Shown here in pieces: positions 41,461 through 51,110 of a stretch of DNA of 64,000 nt (positions within the stretch are counted from its first letter, which is position 1; every line of letters begins with the position of its first letter). Both the position numbers and the translations under genes were made by a program. The notes beneath the pieces are model-generated. The model saw only the letters and a list, made by a program, of their open reading frames with translations, had not been told where the DNA came from and searched no databases. Source of the DNA: Flavobacterium soyae (GTDB lineage: Bacteria > Bacteroidota > Bacteroidia > Flavobacteriales > Flavobacteriaceae). The stretch lies in assembly GCF_021245985.1 (NCBI RefSeq), contig NZ_JAJQXA010000008.1:173436-237435 (forward strand). The letters are read 5' to 3'.

Positions 41461-42744
41461 TTGGAACAAAAAAAGCTCTTAATTATAACCTATTACTTTC
41501 CTCCAGCTGGTGGACCGGGAGTACAGCGCTGGCTGAAATTTGTAAAATATCTGCCAGACTTTGGTGTTCAGCCCATTGTTTATGTTCCAGAAAATCCAAC
41601 TTACCCAATTATTGACGAAGGTTTGGTAAGTGAAATATCAGATAAAGTAATTGTTCTTAAAAATAAAATTTGGGAGCCTTACCAGTTAGCTTCTGTTTTT
41701 TCAAAAAATAAAACCAAGAAAATCAGTTCGGGAATTTTTCCGCATAAAAAAAAGCAGACCTTTTTAGACAAAGCTTTTCTTTGGGTACGCGGCAATTTAT
41801 TTATTCCAGATGCGAGGGTTTTTTGGGTAAAACCTTCTGTTTCCTATCTTGAAAAATACATAAAAGAAAATAATATTGATACAATTGTAACGTCGGGACC
41901 GCCGCACAGTTTGCATTTAATTGGTTTAGAATTAAAAGAAAAACTAAATGTAAAATGGTTTGCAGATTTTCGTGATCCGTGGACAACGATTGGTTATCAT
42001 AAAGCGTTACGTTTATCCAGTTATGCTGCTAAAAAACATAAAAGTTTAGAACATAAAGTTCTCAACTCTGCTGATACCATAATTGTAACTAGTAAAACTA
42101 CAAAAGCCGAATTTCAGGCAATTACGAATAAACCAATTTCAGTAATTACAAATGGTTACGATATTGAGAATGTTGAGAAACAAACGCTAGATACTAAGTT
42201 TACGCTTGCTCATATTGGATCATTTTTATCAGACAGAAACCCAAAATTTTTATGGGAATGTCTGGTTGAATTACTTCAGGAAATTCCAGATTTTAAAACG
42301 CATTTAGAAATTAAATTAATCGGTGCCGTAAGTCAGGAAGTTTTAGATTCTATTGAGGAATTTAAACTAAACGATTATTTAAACCTGTTAGGATATGTTT
42401 CGCATAATGAAGCTATTGCTCACCAAAAAAAATCTCAGGTTTTACTTTTAATCGAAATAAATTCTGAAGATACAAAAAGTATTATTCCGGGGAAATTGTT
42501 TGAATATATGGTCTCTAATCGTCCAATTATTGCCATTGGACCGCAAGGGTCTGATTTTGCCGATATTATAAAAGAAACCAATACAGGTGTATTTTTTGAT
42601 TATTCAGAAAAAGCGAAGTTAAAAAGTGTAATTTTGGACTTTTATAATCAATTTTTGGAAGGAAAATTACAAGCTAATGGTGTTGGTTTACAGCAATATT
42701 CACGAAAAAACCTTACTAAGCAATTAGTACAATTGATCAATTAA
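41461..42744 (+). CDS. Glycosyltransferase, GT4-like (GT-B fold)
   Basis: A 427-residue glycosyltransferase. The N-terminal domain begins LLIITYYFPPAGGPGVQR and the C-terminal domain has the nucleotide-sugar site SIIPGKLFEYMVSNRPIIAI, followed by DIIKETNTGVFFDYSE. It should transfer a sugar from a nucleotide donor during envelope polysaccharide or glycoprotein synthesis. I take TTG 41461 (MEQKKLLIITYYF) as start because the -7 element overlaps the longer candidate. A flippase gene follows after 77 bases. Confidence 0.87.
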   Translation: MEQKKLLIITYYFPPAGGPGVQRWLKFVKYLPDFGVQPIVYVPENPTYPIIDEGLVSEISDKVIVLKNKIWEPYQLASVFSKNKTKKISSGIFPHKKKQTFLDKAFLWVRGNLFIPDARVFWVKPSVSYLEKYIKENNIDTIVTSGPPHSLHLIGLELKEKLNVKWFADFRDPWTTIGYHKALRLSSYAAKKHKSLEHKVLNSADTIIVTSKTTKAEFQAITNKPISVITNGYDIENVEKQTLDTKFTLAHIGSFLSDRNPKFLWECLVELLQEIPDFKTHLEIKLIGAVSQEVLDSIEEFKLNDYLNLLGYVSHNEAIAHQKKSQVLLLIEINSEDTKSIIPGKLFEYMVSNRPIIAIGPQGSDFADIIKETNTGVFFDYSEKAKLKSVILDFYNQFLEGKLQANGVGLQQYSRKNLTKQLVQLIN

Positions 42745-42777
42745 AATAACAATTTCAAAAACAAAAGGAGAGCAGAA

Positions 42778-42821
42778 AATCAAAAATCTAAACTCTACAA
42801 TCTAAACTCTGCAATCAAAAA
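42778..42821. repeat. AATCTAAACTCTACAATCTAAAC repeat abutting the flippase start codon
   Basis: Repeats of AAATCTAAACTCTACAATC and TAAACTCTGCAATC run up to base 42821, directly against the ATG. A like element ends just before the bcp ATG (63331-63373). It replaces any recognisable ribosome-binding site. Confidence 0.5.
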
Positions 42822-44291
42822 ATGGGTATTGTCTTAAACCAGTCTTTTAAAAACACTATAATAACATATATAGGCTTTGCAATTGGAGCCATTAATACGC
42901 TTTATTTATATCCTGTTTTTTTAGGGGCAACTTATTATGCATTAACAAATTATATTACATCTGCGGCAAATGTTATTATGCCTTTGTTTGCTATTGGAAT
43001 GCAAAATACACTGGTTAAGTTTTACTCTCAGTACAAAACAGAAGAAGAACGGGAACAGTTCTTGTCATTTACGGCCTTGTTTCCTATTTTAATGTGTATT
43101 CCGTTAGGGCTTATTGGTATTTTCTTTTATGATGATATTACAGATTTTGTCTCTAAAGAAAATCCTGTAGTAAAAGAGTTTATGCTTTTAATTCCTTTTA
43201 TCGGAATTTGTATGGCATATTTTGAAATCTTTTATGCCTGGGCGAGAGTTCACATGCATTCGGTTTTTGGGAATTTCATTAAAGAAGTGGGTTTAAGATT
43301 ACTTTCTACCGCTGCTTTAATTGGTCTTTATTTTGGCCGGATTTCATTGGTACAATTTGTTTATGTAACTGCGGCGATTTATTTTTTGGCATTTATTGTA
43401 ACGATGTTTTATGCATTTTATATTAAAAAACCAAACTTCCAGATTACCATTCCTGAAAATGTGAAAAGTGTAATGGAATATACTTTTTATATTATTCTTT
43501 CGGGAAGTGTTGCTAATTTGCTTTTAGATGGCGACAAACTGATGCTGAACCAATATATGAAAATCGAAAATATCGCGTATTATTCGGTTGCAACTTATAT
43601 CGCTTTGGTGATTTCAGTTCCAAGTCGTGCGATGCATCAAATCGTGTATCCAATTACGGCAAAATTAATGCACGAAAACAAGCATGATGAGTTGAATTTA
43701 CTTTATAAAAAGACCTCAATAAATTTACAAATGGTTGGCGGTTTTGTTATGCTCTGCATATTTGTAAATATTAATCAATTGTACGAATTGGTACCAAAAG
43801 AATACAGCGGCGGTATTGAAGTTGTATTTATGATTGGTTTGTCTAAATATTTTGATTTAATTTTAGGAAACAACAATGCGATTATTTTCAATACTAAATA
43901 TTACCGAATGGTATTGTATTTAGGATTAATGCTGGTTGTTCTGACGATAATTTTAAATATGATTTTCATTCCAATTTTGGGAATTTTCGGATCAGCTTTT
44001 GCAACTTTATTATCCATTACATTATACAGTTTAGCGAAGCTGCTTTTCGTTGTAAAGAAACTTCATTTATATCCTTTTACAAAAGAAACGCTTTCCTCAA
44101 TACTGCTTACATTTGTATTGTTTCTTGTTTTCTATTTTTGGGAATTTCCATTTTTCCAGCTTATCAGCATTGCCTTAAAATCAATTTTGGTAACAATTCT
44201 ATATGTTTATCTAAACTATAAATTTAATATCTCCCCGGATATTAATAAAGTTATTGATAATATGCTAAGAAAGATCGGAGTCAAAATTTAA
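42822..44291 (+). CDS. Oligosaccharide flippase family protein (Wzx-like)
   Basis: A 489-residue protein with 14 hydrophobic helices of the polysaccharide-transporter (MATE/MviN-type) superfamily. Typical segments are the start NQSFKNTIITYIGFAIGAIN, then VMPLFAIGMQNTLVKFYSQY, SGSVANLLLDGDKLMLNQYM and ILNMIFIPILGIFGSAFATL. It should flip a lipid-linked saccharide across the inner membrane. The glycosyltransferase gene just upstream fits that use. Confidence 0.88.
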   Translation: MGIVLNQSFKNTIITYIGFAIGAINTLYLYPVFLGATYYALTNYITSAANVIMPLFAIGMQNTLVKFYSQYKTEEEREQFLSFTALFPILMCIPLGLIGIFFYDDITDFVSKENPVVKEFMLLIPFIGICMAYFEIFYAWARVHMHSVFGNFIKEVGLRLLSTAALIGLYFGRISLVQFVYVTAAIYFLAFIVTMFYAFYIKKPNFQITIPENVKSVMEYTFYIILSGSVANLLLDGDKLMLNQYMKIENIAYYSVATYIALVISVPSRAMHQIVYPITAKLMHENKHDELNLLYKKTSINLQMVGGFVMLCIFVNINQLYELVPKEYSGGIEVVFMIGLSKYFDLILGNNNAIIFNTKYYRMVLYLGLMLVVLTIILNMIFIPILGIFGSAFATLLSITLYSLAKLLFVVKKLHLYPFTKETLSSILLTFVLFLVFYFWEFPFFQLISIALKSILVTILYVYLNYKFNISPDINKVIDNMLRKIGVKI

Positions 44292-44624
44292 GAATTTTTG
44301 CTAGTAATATCACGAGATTTAATATTACTGAATTTCTAACTTGATTATTTAAATGTGCATTTTTTTCATTATCCAAAATAAAAGCTGTGTTTTTATATAA
44401 CATATTGAAAATGTGAAGGAAATCTTAAAAAATTCGCTCGATTTATTTTGTAATTCAATTTATTACAATTAATTTTATGTAGATTTTTATTACATCTCTT
44501 TCATTGATAGTATGAATAATATTTGCATAAAGGCAATAAAAGCGGTGTCTTAATGTTTTTTTTAAATTAAATAGCTATCCCAAATTGTTAAATTTAAGTA
44601 TCACATGTAGACAAACCCAAACAA
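44292..44624. other. 333-base noncoding gap with a weak hairpin
   Basis: AT-rich, with no ORF of note. AGTAATAT (44303-44310) and ATATTACT (44322-44329) can pair, a weak terminator-like hairpin for the flippase gene. The rest presumably holds the promoter of the 101-residue protein gene, though no clean TAnnTTTG is present. Confidence 0.4.
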
Positions 44625-44930
44625 ATGATTATGAAAAGCAATAAGCTAAGTCAAGAACAAAGTGTACAGGTGTTTTCCAATATGATATCGAACAAAGTTC
44701 ATAATGGATTTACATTAGAAGAGAGAAATGATGAATTACTTTTTGCAGTTCTTTCTAAAGGAGGAAAAGTAGTTAACCACAGTTTAAATTTCATGATTTT
44801 TTGTTTAACCCTCGGATTATGGTCATTTGCATGGCTGTATCTAACATTAGAGGCTTCCAAACAAAAAAAGGTATTAGTCGCCATTGACGAAGATGGTTTT
44901 CCTTTTGAAGAAAAATGTTTAGTAGCATAA
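44625..44930 (+). CDS. Small membrane protein of unknown function
   Basis: A 101-residue protein with a soluble N-terminus (about 1-50), one hydrophobic helix (about 52-75, LNFMIFCLTLGLWSFAWLYL) and a short acidic C-terminus. A second ATG two codons on (MKSNKLSQ) is an equally good start. It is flanked by a long 5' gap and a strong terminator, so it forms a single-gene unit. No family recognised. Confidence 0.65.
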   Translation: MIMKSNKLSQEQSVQVFSNMISNKVHNGFTLEERNDELLFAVLSKGGKVVNHSLNFMIFCLTLGLWSFAWLYLTLEASKQKKVLVAIDEDGFPFEEKCLVA

Positions 44931-44949
44931 ATATTTTCAGTTTAAAATA

Positions 44950-45006
44950 GTTTAGCCATAAATTACAATCATCTTACATGAATGTAATTTATGGCTAACT
45001 TTTTTT
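44950..45006. terminator. Bidirectional terminator between the small membrane protein gene and uvrA
   Basis: TTAGCCATAAATTACA (44952-44967) and TGTAATTTATGGCTAA (44983-44998) are exact 16-bp complements, followed by CTTTTTTT on the plus strand. Confidence 0.9.
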
Positions 45007-45025
45007 ATAGTAATGCTGTTATAGT

Positions 45026-47821
45026 TTATAATTTATCTTTTAAATAAATTCCTGTAACAGATTCCTTGATTTTAACAACATCTTCGGGTGTTCCTGTGGC
45101 TAATAAATGTCCCCCATTTTCACCGCCTTCAGGGCCTAGATCTAAAATCCAGTCTGCACATTTTATTAAATCTAAGTTGTGCTCAATTACAATTATCGAA
45201 TGTCCTTTTTCGATTAAGGCATCAAATGAGGTCAATAATTTTTTAATATCATGAAAATGCAATCCTGTTGTAGGTTCATCAAAAACAAACAAAGCTTTAT
45301 CTTTTGTTGCTCCTTTTACTAAAAATGAGGCCAATTTAATACGCTGGGCTTCACCACCGGAAAGAGTAGAGGACGATTGTCCTAATTGAACATATCCTAA
45401 GCCAACATCTTGCAGTGGCTGTAGTTTTTGAGTGATTTTAGTCTGCTTATTTTTTTCGAAAAAAGCAATTGCATCATCAATTGTCATGGTTAGAACATCG
45501 TTGATGTTTTGATTATCAAAAGTAACTTCGAGAATCTCTTTTTTAAATCGTTTTCCGCCGCAGGTTTCACAAGGCAGCGAAACATCGGCCATAAAAACCA
45601 TTTCAACATTTATTGAGCCTTCTCCTTTACAAGTTTCGCAGCGGCCTCCATCAACATTAAAAGAAAAATGTTTAGCCTGATATCCTCTTATTTTCGATAA
45701 CTTTTCTTTCGCATACAAATCACGAATGTCATCATAAGCTTTAATGTATGTTACAGGATTTGATCTCGAACTTCTTCCAATTGGATTTTGGTCAACATAT
45801 TCAATATGTTTGATCTGAGAAAAAGAACCTGATATTTCACTGAACTGCCCCGCTTTTTCAGCAGCATTTTCCAGTTTTTTCTGCATGGCAGGAAATAAAA
45901 TTTTCTTAATCAGTGTACTTTTCCCACTTCCTGAAACTCCTGTCACAACGGTTAAAACATCAAGAGGAAAAGTAACATTAATATTTTTAAGGTTATTTTC
46001 TCTGGCACCAATAATATCAATATGGTTTTTAAATTTTCGTCTTTTCTTTGGAACAGAAATTTCTAAATCACCGTTCAGGTATTTTGAAGTAAGAGAATCT
46101 GATTTTAAAATCTCCTTATAAGTTCCCTGGGCAACCAAATTTCCTCCAAAAGTTCCGGCTTCGGGTCCAATATCGATAATCATATCGGCAGCTTTCATGA
46201 TATCTTCGTCGTGTTCAACTACAATAACGGTATTTCCTAAATCGCGGAGAGAAAGTAAAACCTTAATTAATCGCTCAGAATCTTTTGGGTGCAGCCCAAT
46301 ACTTGGCTCATCCAGAATATACATCGAACCAACCAAACTGCTTCCTAATGAAGTGGCAAGATTAATACGCTGCGATTCTCCTCCGGAAAGTGTAGCTGAA
46401 TTTCGGTTTAATGTTAGATAATCTAAACCAACTTCTGTCAAAAAGGACAAACGATTATTAATCTCAACCATCAAACGTTTGGCAATTTGCTGTTCGTAAA
46501 CATTCAATTCGATATTTTTAAAGAAAGTAACCAAATGTCTAATCGGAAGATCGACTAAATCTGAAACCGTTTTTCCATTGACTTTTACATATGAAGCTTC
46601 TTCGCGTAAACGTTTTCCACGGCAGGCGTGGCATTTCGTTTTACCGCGGTAACGCGAAAGCATGACACGATTTTGTATTTTATAATTTTTTTCTTCAAGT
46701 TCTTTAAAGAAATCGTTCAAACCCTGAAAATATTGATTTCCTTTCCAGATTAAGTCTTTTTGATCTTCTGAAAGTTCAAAATAAGGTTTGTGAATTGGGA
46801 AATCGAATTTATAAGCATGTTTTACTAATTCATCTTTATACCAGCTCATACTTTCGCCGCGCCAAGGATAAATCGCACTTTCAAAAATCGATAAAGAAGT
46901 ATTTGGTACGACCAAATCAGCATCAATTCCAATAATATTTCCGTAGCCTTCGCAAACCGGACAAGCTCCGTATGGATTATTAAAACTAAATAAATGTACG
47001 TTTGGTTCCAAGAATGTAATTCCGTCTAATTCGAAATTGTTAGAATAAGAAAATCTTTTTTCTGAACCTGCTTCCTGAAGGTAACAAATTCCTTTTCCTT
47101 CAAAAAAGGCAGTCTGTACGGCATCAGAAAGGCGATTGTAAAACTCTTCTTCTTCCTTAACTACAATACGGTCAATGATTAATAAAATATCTTTATTATC
47201 CAGTTTATGTAGTTCTGTTGGGGTAAATTCATCTAAACGAACCATTTCGTTATCGACTAAAATACGGGCAAAACCTTGCTGCAAAAGTATTTTAAGTTTA
47301 TCTTCAAGCTGACGGCCTTCTTCTAAATGAATAGGAGCGAGCAAAAGCCATCGACTGTCGATTTCAAGTGTTTTTACATCAGAAACGACATCTGTAACGG
47401 TATTTTTTTTGACTTCCTGACCAGAAACTGGCGAATATGTTCTTCCAATTCTGGCAAATAAAAGTTTAATATAATCGTAGATTTCGGTAGAAGTTCCTAC
47501 AGTCGAACGAGCATTTGTTGTATTTACTTTCTGCTCAATTGCAATTGCAGGCGCAATTCCTTTTATGTATTCTACTTTCGGTTTGTCTAAACGCCCTAAA
47601 AACTGACGCGCGTATGATGATAAACTTTCAACATATCGGCGCTGCCCTTCGGCATATAAAGTATCAAAAGCTAAACTTGATTTCCCTGATCCCGAAAGCC
47701 CTGTAATTACTACAAGTTTGTTTCTCGGAATGGCAACATCTACATTTTTTAAATTATGTACCTGTGCGCCTTTTATTATAATATTTTGCTTCGGGTCGAG
47801 TGTAGAAAGATCAATTTGCAT
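45026..47821 (-). CDS. uvrA: Excinuclease ABC subunit A
   Basis: The 931-residue UvrA ATPase that finds bulky DNA lesions and loads UvrB in nucleotide excision repair. Two ABC domains are complete: Walker [15 protein letters not shown] and [14 protein letters not shown], signatures [12 protein letters not shown] and [12 protein letters not shown], and zinc-finger cysteines ([34 protein letters not shown]). The length is normal. I chose ATG 47821 ([10 protein letters not shown]): a -7 element (TACTTTTG, minus strand) at 47839-47846 lies inside the longer frame's leader. Confidence 0.97.
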   Translation of the reverse strand: MQIDLSTLDPKQNIIIKGAQVHNLKNVDVAIPRNKLVVITGLSGSGKSSLAFDTLYAEGQRRYVESLSSYARQFLGRLDKPKVEYIKGIAPAIAIEQKVNTTNARSTVGTSTEIYDYIKLLFARIGRTYSPVSGQEVKKNTVTDVVSDVKTLEIDSRWLLLAPIHLEEGRQLEDKLKILLQQGFARILVDNEMVRLDEFTPTELHKLDNKDILLIIDRIVVKEEEEFYNRLSDAVQTAFFEGKGICYLQEAGSEKRFSYSNNFELDGITFLEPNVHLFSFNNPYGACPVCEGYGNIIGIDADLVVPNTSLSIFESAIYPWRGESMSWYKDELVKHAYKFDFPIHKPYFELSEDQKDLIWKGNQYFQGLNDFFKELEEKNYKIQNRVMLSRYRGKTKCHACRGKRLREEASYVKVNGKTVSDLVDLPIRHLVTFFKNIELNVYEQQIAKRLMVEINNRLSFLTEVGLDYLTLNRNSATLSGGESQRINLATSLGSSLVGSMYILDEPSIGLHPKDSERLIKVLLSLRDLGNTVIVVEHDEDIMKAADMIIDIGPEAGTFGGNLVAQGTYKEILKSDSLTSKYLNGDLEISVPKKRRKFKNHIDIIGARENNLKNINVTFPLDVLTVVTGVSGSGKSTLIKKILFPAMQKKLENAAEKAGQFSEISGSFSQIKHIEYVDQNPIGRSSRSNPVTYIKAYDDIRDLYAKEKLSKIRGYQAKHFSFNVDGGRCETCKGEGSINVEMVFMADVSLPCETCGGKRFKKEILEVTFDNQNINDVLTMTIDDAIAFFEKNKQTKITQKLQPLQDVGLGYVQLGQSSSTLSGGEAQRIKLASFLVKGATKDKALFVFDEPTTGLHFHDIKKLLTSFDALIEKGHSIIVIEHNLDLIKCADWILDLGPEGGENGGHLLATGTPEDVVKIKESVTGIYLKDKL

Positions 47822-47838
47822 AAAAAAGTCAATTTTTA

Positions 47839-47846
47839 CAAAAGTA
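47839..47846 (-). promoter_or_regulatory. -7 element (TACTTTTG on minus strand) of uvrA
   Basis: TACTTTTG fits TAnnTTTG, 18 bases before ATG 47821, and decides between two in-frame starts. Confidence 0.5.
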
Positions 47847-48013
47847 ATCAATTTTGAATAGAGTTTTGTTAAGGATATTGTCTCAAATCTTAACAGAATT
47901 GAGGTGTTTCATTTTGATCAAAACGCAAGATATTATCAACAATCTGTCTCCCAGGGTGAAAATATAGTCTATGATGCAAAATCTTTTATTTTACTAAAAA
48001 TTATTGTTTCACT

Positions 48014-48032
48014 CTAAAATATGCTATTTTAG
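48014..48032. promoter_or_regulatory. Palindrome CTAAAATA-TGC-TATTTTAG before the PUL regulator
   Basis: Perfect 8-bp arms around three bases, 36 bases before the TTG start of the sensor-regulator gene. It may be an operator or a hairpin in the leader. Confidence 0.35.
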
Positions 48033-48067
48033 AACTGTTTTAGTATTATTTAATATCCTGACCAAAT

Positions 48068-50869
48068 TTGAAAACTAAACTATTTATTTTGTTGTTTTTG
48101 ATGAATTTCTTGCTGTTCTCGCAGGAACTTCCACCAATTGTAAAATATTCTTCATCTGTTTACGGAGCAGGAAATCAGAGCTGGATGATTTCGCAGGACG
48201 ATGAAAATTATTTATACTTCGCTAATAACGATGGACTTTTAGAATATAACGGAACAAGCTGGCAATTGTACCCAGGACCAAATGAAACTATTATTCGATC
48301 TGTAAAAGTGATTGGGAATAAAGTATATACAGGCAGTTATATGAATTTTGGTTATTGGACCAGAAATGAAAACGGCAAACTAAAATACACATCACTCAGC
48401 GATAAAATTAAAAGTAAAATTTTAGATGATGAACAGTTTTGGAACATCTTAAAATACGATCAATGGATTCTGTTTCAATCTTTAAACCGAATTTATATTT
48501 ACGATACTAAAACCAGAAAATTTAATATCATTGCACCAAAAAATGGTGTTATAAAATCATTTGCGGCAAAAAATGCTATTTATTTCCAAACCATTAAAGA
48601 AGGGCTTTTTGAGTTTGAAAGCGGAAGAGCAAAATTAGTTTCAGATAATCCGATTTTAAAGAAATTTACAATTGCGAATGTTTTTACGACAGATGATGGT
48701 TTGTTGATTCAAACACAGTTGGACGGAATTTACAAACTGACAGGAAATTCTCTAACCAGAGCTGCTACAGATATAGATGCGGAATTAAAATCAAGTTTCG
48801 TATACAGCAGCCAGCGTCTTCAGGATGGCAGTTTTGCTTTGGGAACAGTTTCAAACGGAGTTTTTATTTTATCGGATAATGGAAAACTAAAATATCATCT
48901 TACACAAAGTAAAGGTTTGAGCAATAATACAGCTTTGTCGCTTTTTGAAGATAAAGATCAAAATTTATGGGTTGGATTGGATAACGGAATCAACTGCATC
49001 AATATTCAATCGCCGGTACATAGTTTTACAGACGATACAGGGGTTTTAGGAACCGTTTATGCGTCGGCTGTTTTTAACGGAATGCTTTACATTGGAACAA
49101 ATCAGGGATTGTTTTGTAAACCCATGCAGAGTAATGCTGAATTTAAATTTATAAATGGAACAAAAGGTCAGGTTTGGTCGCTGTTTATGTATGATAATGC
49201 ACTTTTTTGCGGACACGATTCGGGAACTTTTGTGGTGAAAAATGATTCGGCAAAAAATATATTTTCGGGTTCCGGAACCTGGAAGCTTGAACCAGTTCCA
49301 ACAAATAAAAACCAATTAATTCAGGGAAATTATTACGGACTTTCGGTTTTAGAGAAAGTAAATAATCAGTGGGTTTTTAAAAACAAAATTCAGGGTTTTG
49401 ATTATTCATCGCGGTATTTTGAAATCACAAAAAATCTTGATGTTTATGTAAGCCATGAATACAAAGGGATTTTTAGATTAAAACTCGATAAAGGGCTTTT
49501 AAAAACACATGATTTTTATACCTACAAATCTCCCGAAAAAGGAATCAGTGCCAGTTTAACCACATTTAATAATTCGATTTATTATGCTTACAAAGGAGGG
49601 ATTTTTAAATTAAATCCTAAAACAAAACAGTTCGAAAAAGATGCTGTTTTGAGTTCGATTTTTGAAAAAGACGAATATACATCGGGTAAATTAATTGTAG
49701 ATCATTCGAATAAAATCTGGTTGTTTTCTAAAAACTATATTCATTATTTCTCTGCCAGTAAATTGAGCAATCAATTAAAGCAGAATATAATTCCTATTCC
49801 ATCCTCTTTAACCAATTCGATGCTGGGTTATGAAAATATTACCCAAATTTCAAAATCAACTTATTTAATAGGTACGACAGATGGTTATTATACATTAAAT
49901 ATTGATGATTTAAGTTTTAAAAACTATGATGTTTTTATTACAGATATATTGATAAACAAGCAAAATGAAACGTTTAAAAATGTTGGTATTCAAAGAGAAG
50001 GCAGTTTTGATTCTGATGAAAATAACATTACACTTAATTACACCGTTCCGGAATATAATAAATACATTAATTCTGAATATCAATATTTATTAGAAGGTTT
50101 TCAGGACGACTGGAGCGAGTGGAGTACAAAGGCGACTGTAAATTTTAAAAACCTTTCGCCGGGAAAATACACTTTTAGAGTAAGGGCTAAATATGCCAAT
50201 ACAATTCTGCAAAATACTGCCGTATATACATTTATAGTTTTAAAGCCTTGGTATTTGACCAATTTAGCTTGTTTTGTTTATTTTCTTTTGGTTTTGGCAA
50301 TGGCATATTTTATTAATAAAGCATATCGAAATTATTATCAAAAACAGAAAGAAAAACTTATCGAAGAAAATAACCTTTTACTGGAGATTCAGGAACTTGA
50401 AAACGAACAGCAGCTAATGAAACTTCGAAACGAACAGCTTTCGCAGGACGTTGATAATAAAAATCGTGAACTGGCGGTTTCGACAATGAGTTTAAACAGT
50501 AAAAACGAATTATTAGCCTTCATTAAAGAAGATTTAAAGAAAACTGCTCAAAATGACAGTTCAAATATCAAATCTGTAATTAGTACGATTAATAAAAATA
50601 TTACCGAAGAAGATTCCTGGAACGTATTTAAAGAAGCTTTTGACAGCGCCGATAAAGATTTCTTAAAACGTATCAAACAAATGCATCCTGTCTTAACGCC
50701 AAACGATCTTCGTTTATGTGCTTATCTTCGACTGAACCTTTCATCAAAAGAAATTGCGCCAATGTTTAATATTTCTGTTCGAAGTGTTGAAATAAAAAGA
50801 TATCGTTTGCGTAAAAAAATGGATTTGCAGCACGAAATCGGTTTAGTAGAATATATTTTGGCTGTATAG
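48068..50869 (+). CDS. Sensor-regulator: propeller, Y_Y_Y, membrane helix and HTH domain
   Basis: A 933-residue one-component membrane regulator. Order: signal peptide (1-19), two-component-regulator-type beta-propeller repeats (about 30-630, e.g. FEDKDQNLWVGLDNGINCI), a Y_Y_Y domain (about 640-730: EYQYLLEGFQDDWSEWS), one membrane helix (about 735-755), a coiled coil (about 765-810) and a LuxR-like HTH at the end (LRLCAYLRLNLSSKEIAPMF, VRSVEIKRYRLRKKM). It should sense a sugar in the periplasm and activate the adjacent susCD genes. The start is TTG 48068; ATG 48101 would destroy the signal peptide. Confidence 0.9.
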   Translation: MKTKLFILLFLMNFLLFSQELPPIVKYSSSVYGAGNQSWMISQDDENYLYFANNDGLLEYNGTSWQLYPGPNETIIRSVKVIGNKVYTGSYMNFGYWTRNENGKLKYTSLSDKIKSKILDDEQFWNILKYDQWILFQSLNRIYIYDTKTRKFNIIAPKNGVIKSFAAKNAIYFQTIKEGLFEFESGRAKLVSDNPILKKFTIANVFTTDDGLLIQTQLDGIYKLTGNSLTRAATDIDAELKSSFVYSSQRLQDGSFALGTVSNGVFILSDNGKLKYHLTQSKGLSNNTALSLFEDKDQNLWVGLDNGINCINIQSPVHSFTDDTGVLGTVYASAVFNGMLYIGTNQGLFCKPMQSNAEFKFINGTKGQVWSLFMYDNALFCGHDSGTFVVKNDSAKNIFSGSGTWKLEPVPTNKNQLIQGNYYGLSVLEKVNNQWVFKNKIQGFDYSSRYFEITKNLDVYVSHEYKGIFRLKLDKGLLKTHDFYTYKSPEKGISASLTTFNNSIYYAYKGGIFKLNPKTKQFEKDAVLSSIFEKDEYTSGKLIVDHSNKIWLFSKNYIHYFSASKLSNQLKQNIIPIPSSLTNSMLGYENITQISKSTYLIGTTDGYYTLNIDDLSFKNYDVFITDILINKQNETFKNVGIQREGSFDSDENNITLNYTVPEYNKYINSEYQYLLEGFQDDWSEWSTKATVNFKNLSPGKYTFRVRAKYANTILQNTAVYTFIVLKPWYLTNLACFVYFLLVLAMAYFINKAYRNYYQKQKEKLIEENNLLLEIQELENEQQLMKLRNEQLSQDVDNKNRELAVSTMSLNSKNELLAFIKEDLKKTAQNDSSNIKSVISTINKNITEEDSWNVFKEAFDSADKDFLKRIKQMHPVLTPNDLRLCAYLRLNLSSKEIAPMFNISVRSVEIKRYRLRKKMDLQHEIGLVEYILAV

Positions 50870-51110
50870 TATTTCAAAAAACAGCTCAAAAAAACTATAC
50901 ATTACCACAACATTATGCATTTATTAGGAAGTTGCAGTGAAAATGTTAAAAAAATTAACATTCGTAAATTATAGTTATACGGCGGTTTATTTTGTGATAT
51001 CCTGAATTTACTATTTGTTTTTTTATGATGTATGTTTTTTGTTGAGGTTAAATTTGTTGTTTTCATAAATGGAACAGATAAATTTAGCTTTCAATAAAAA
51101 CTAACTAATT

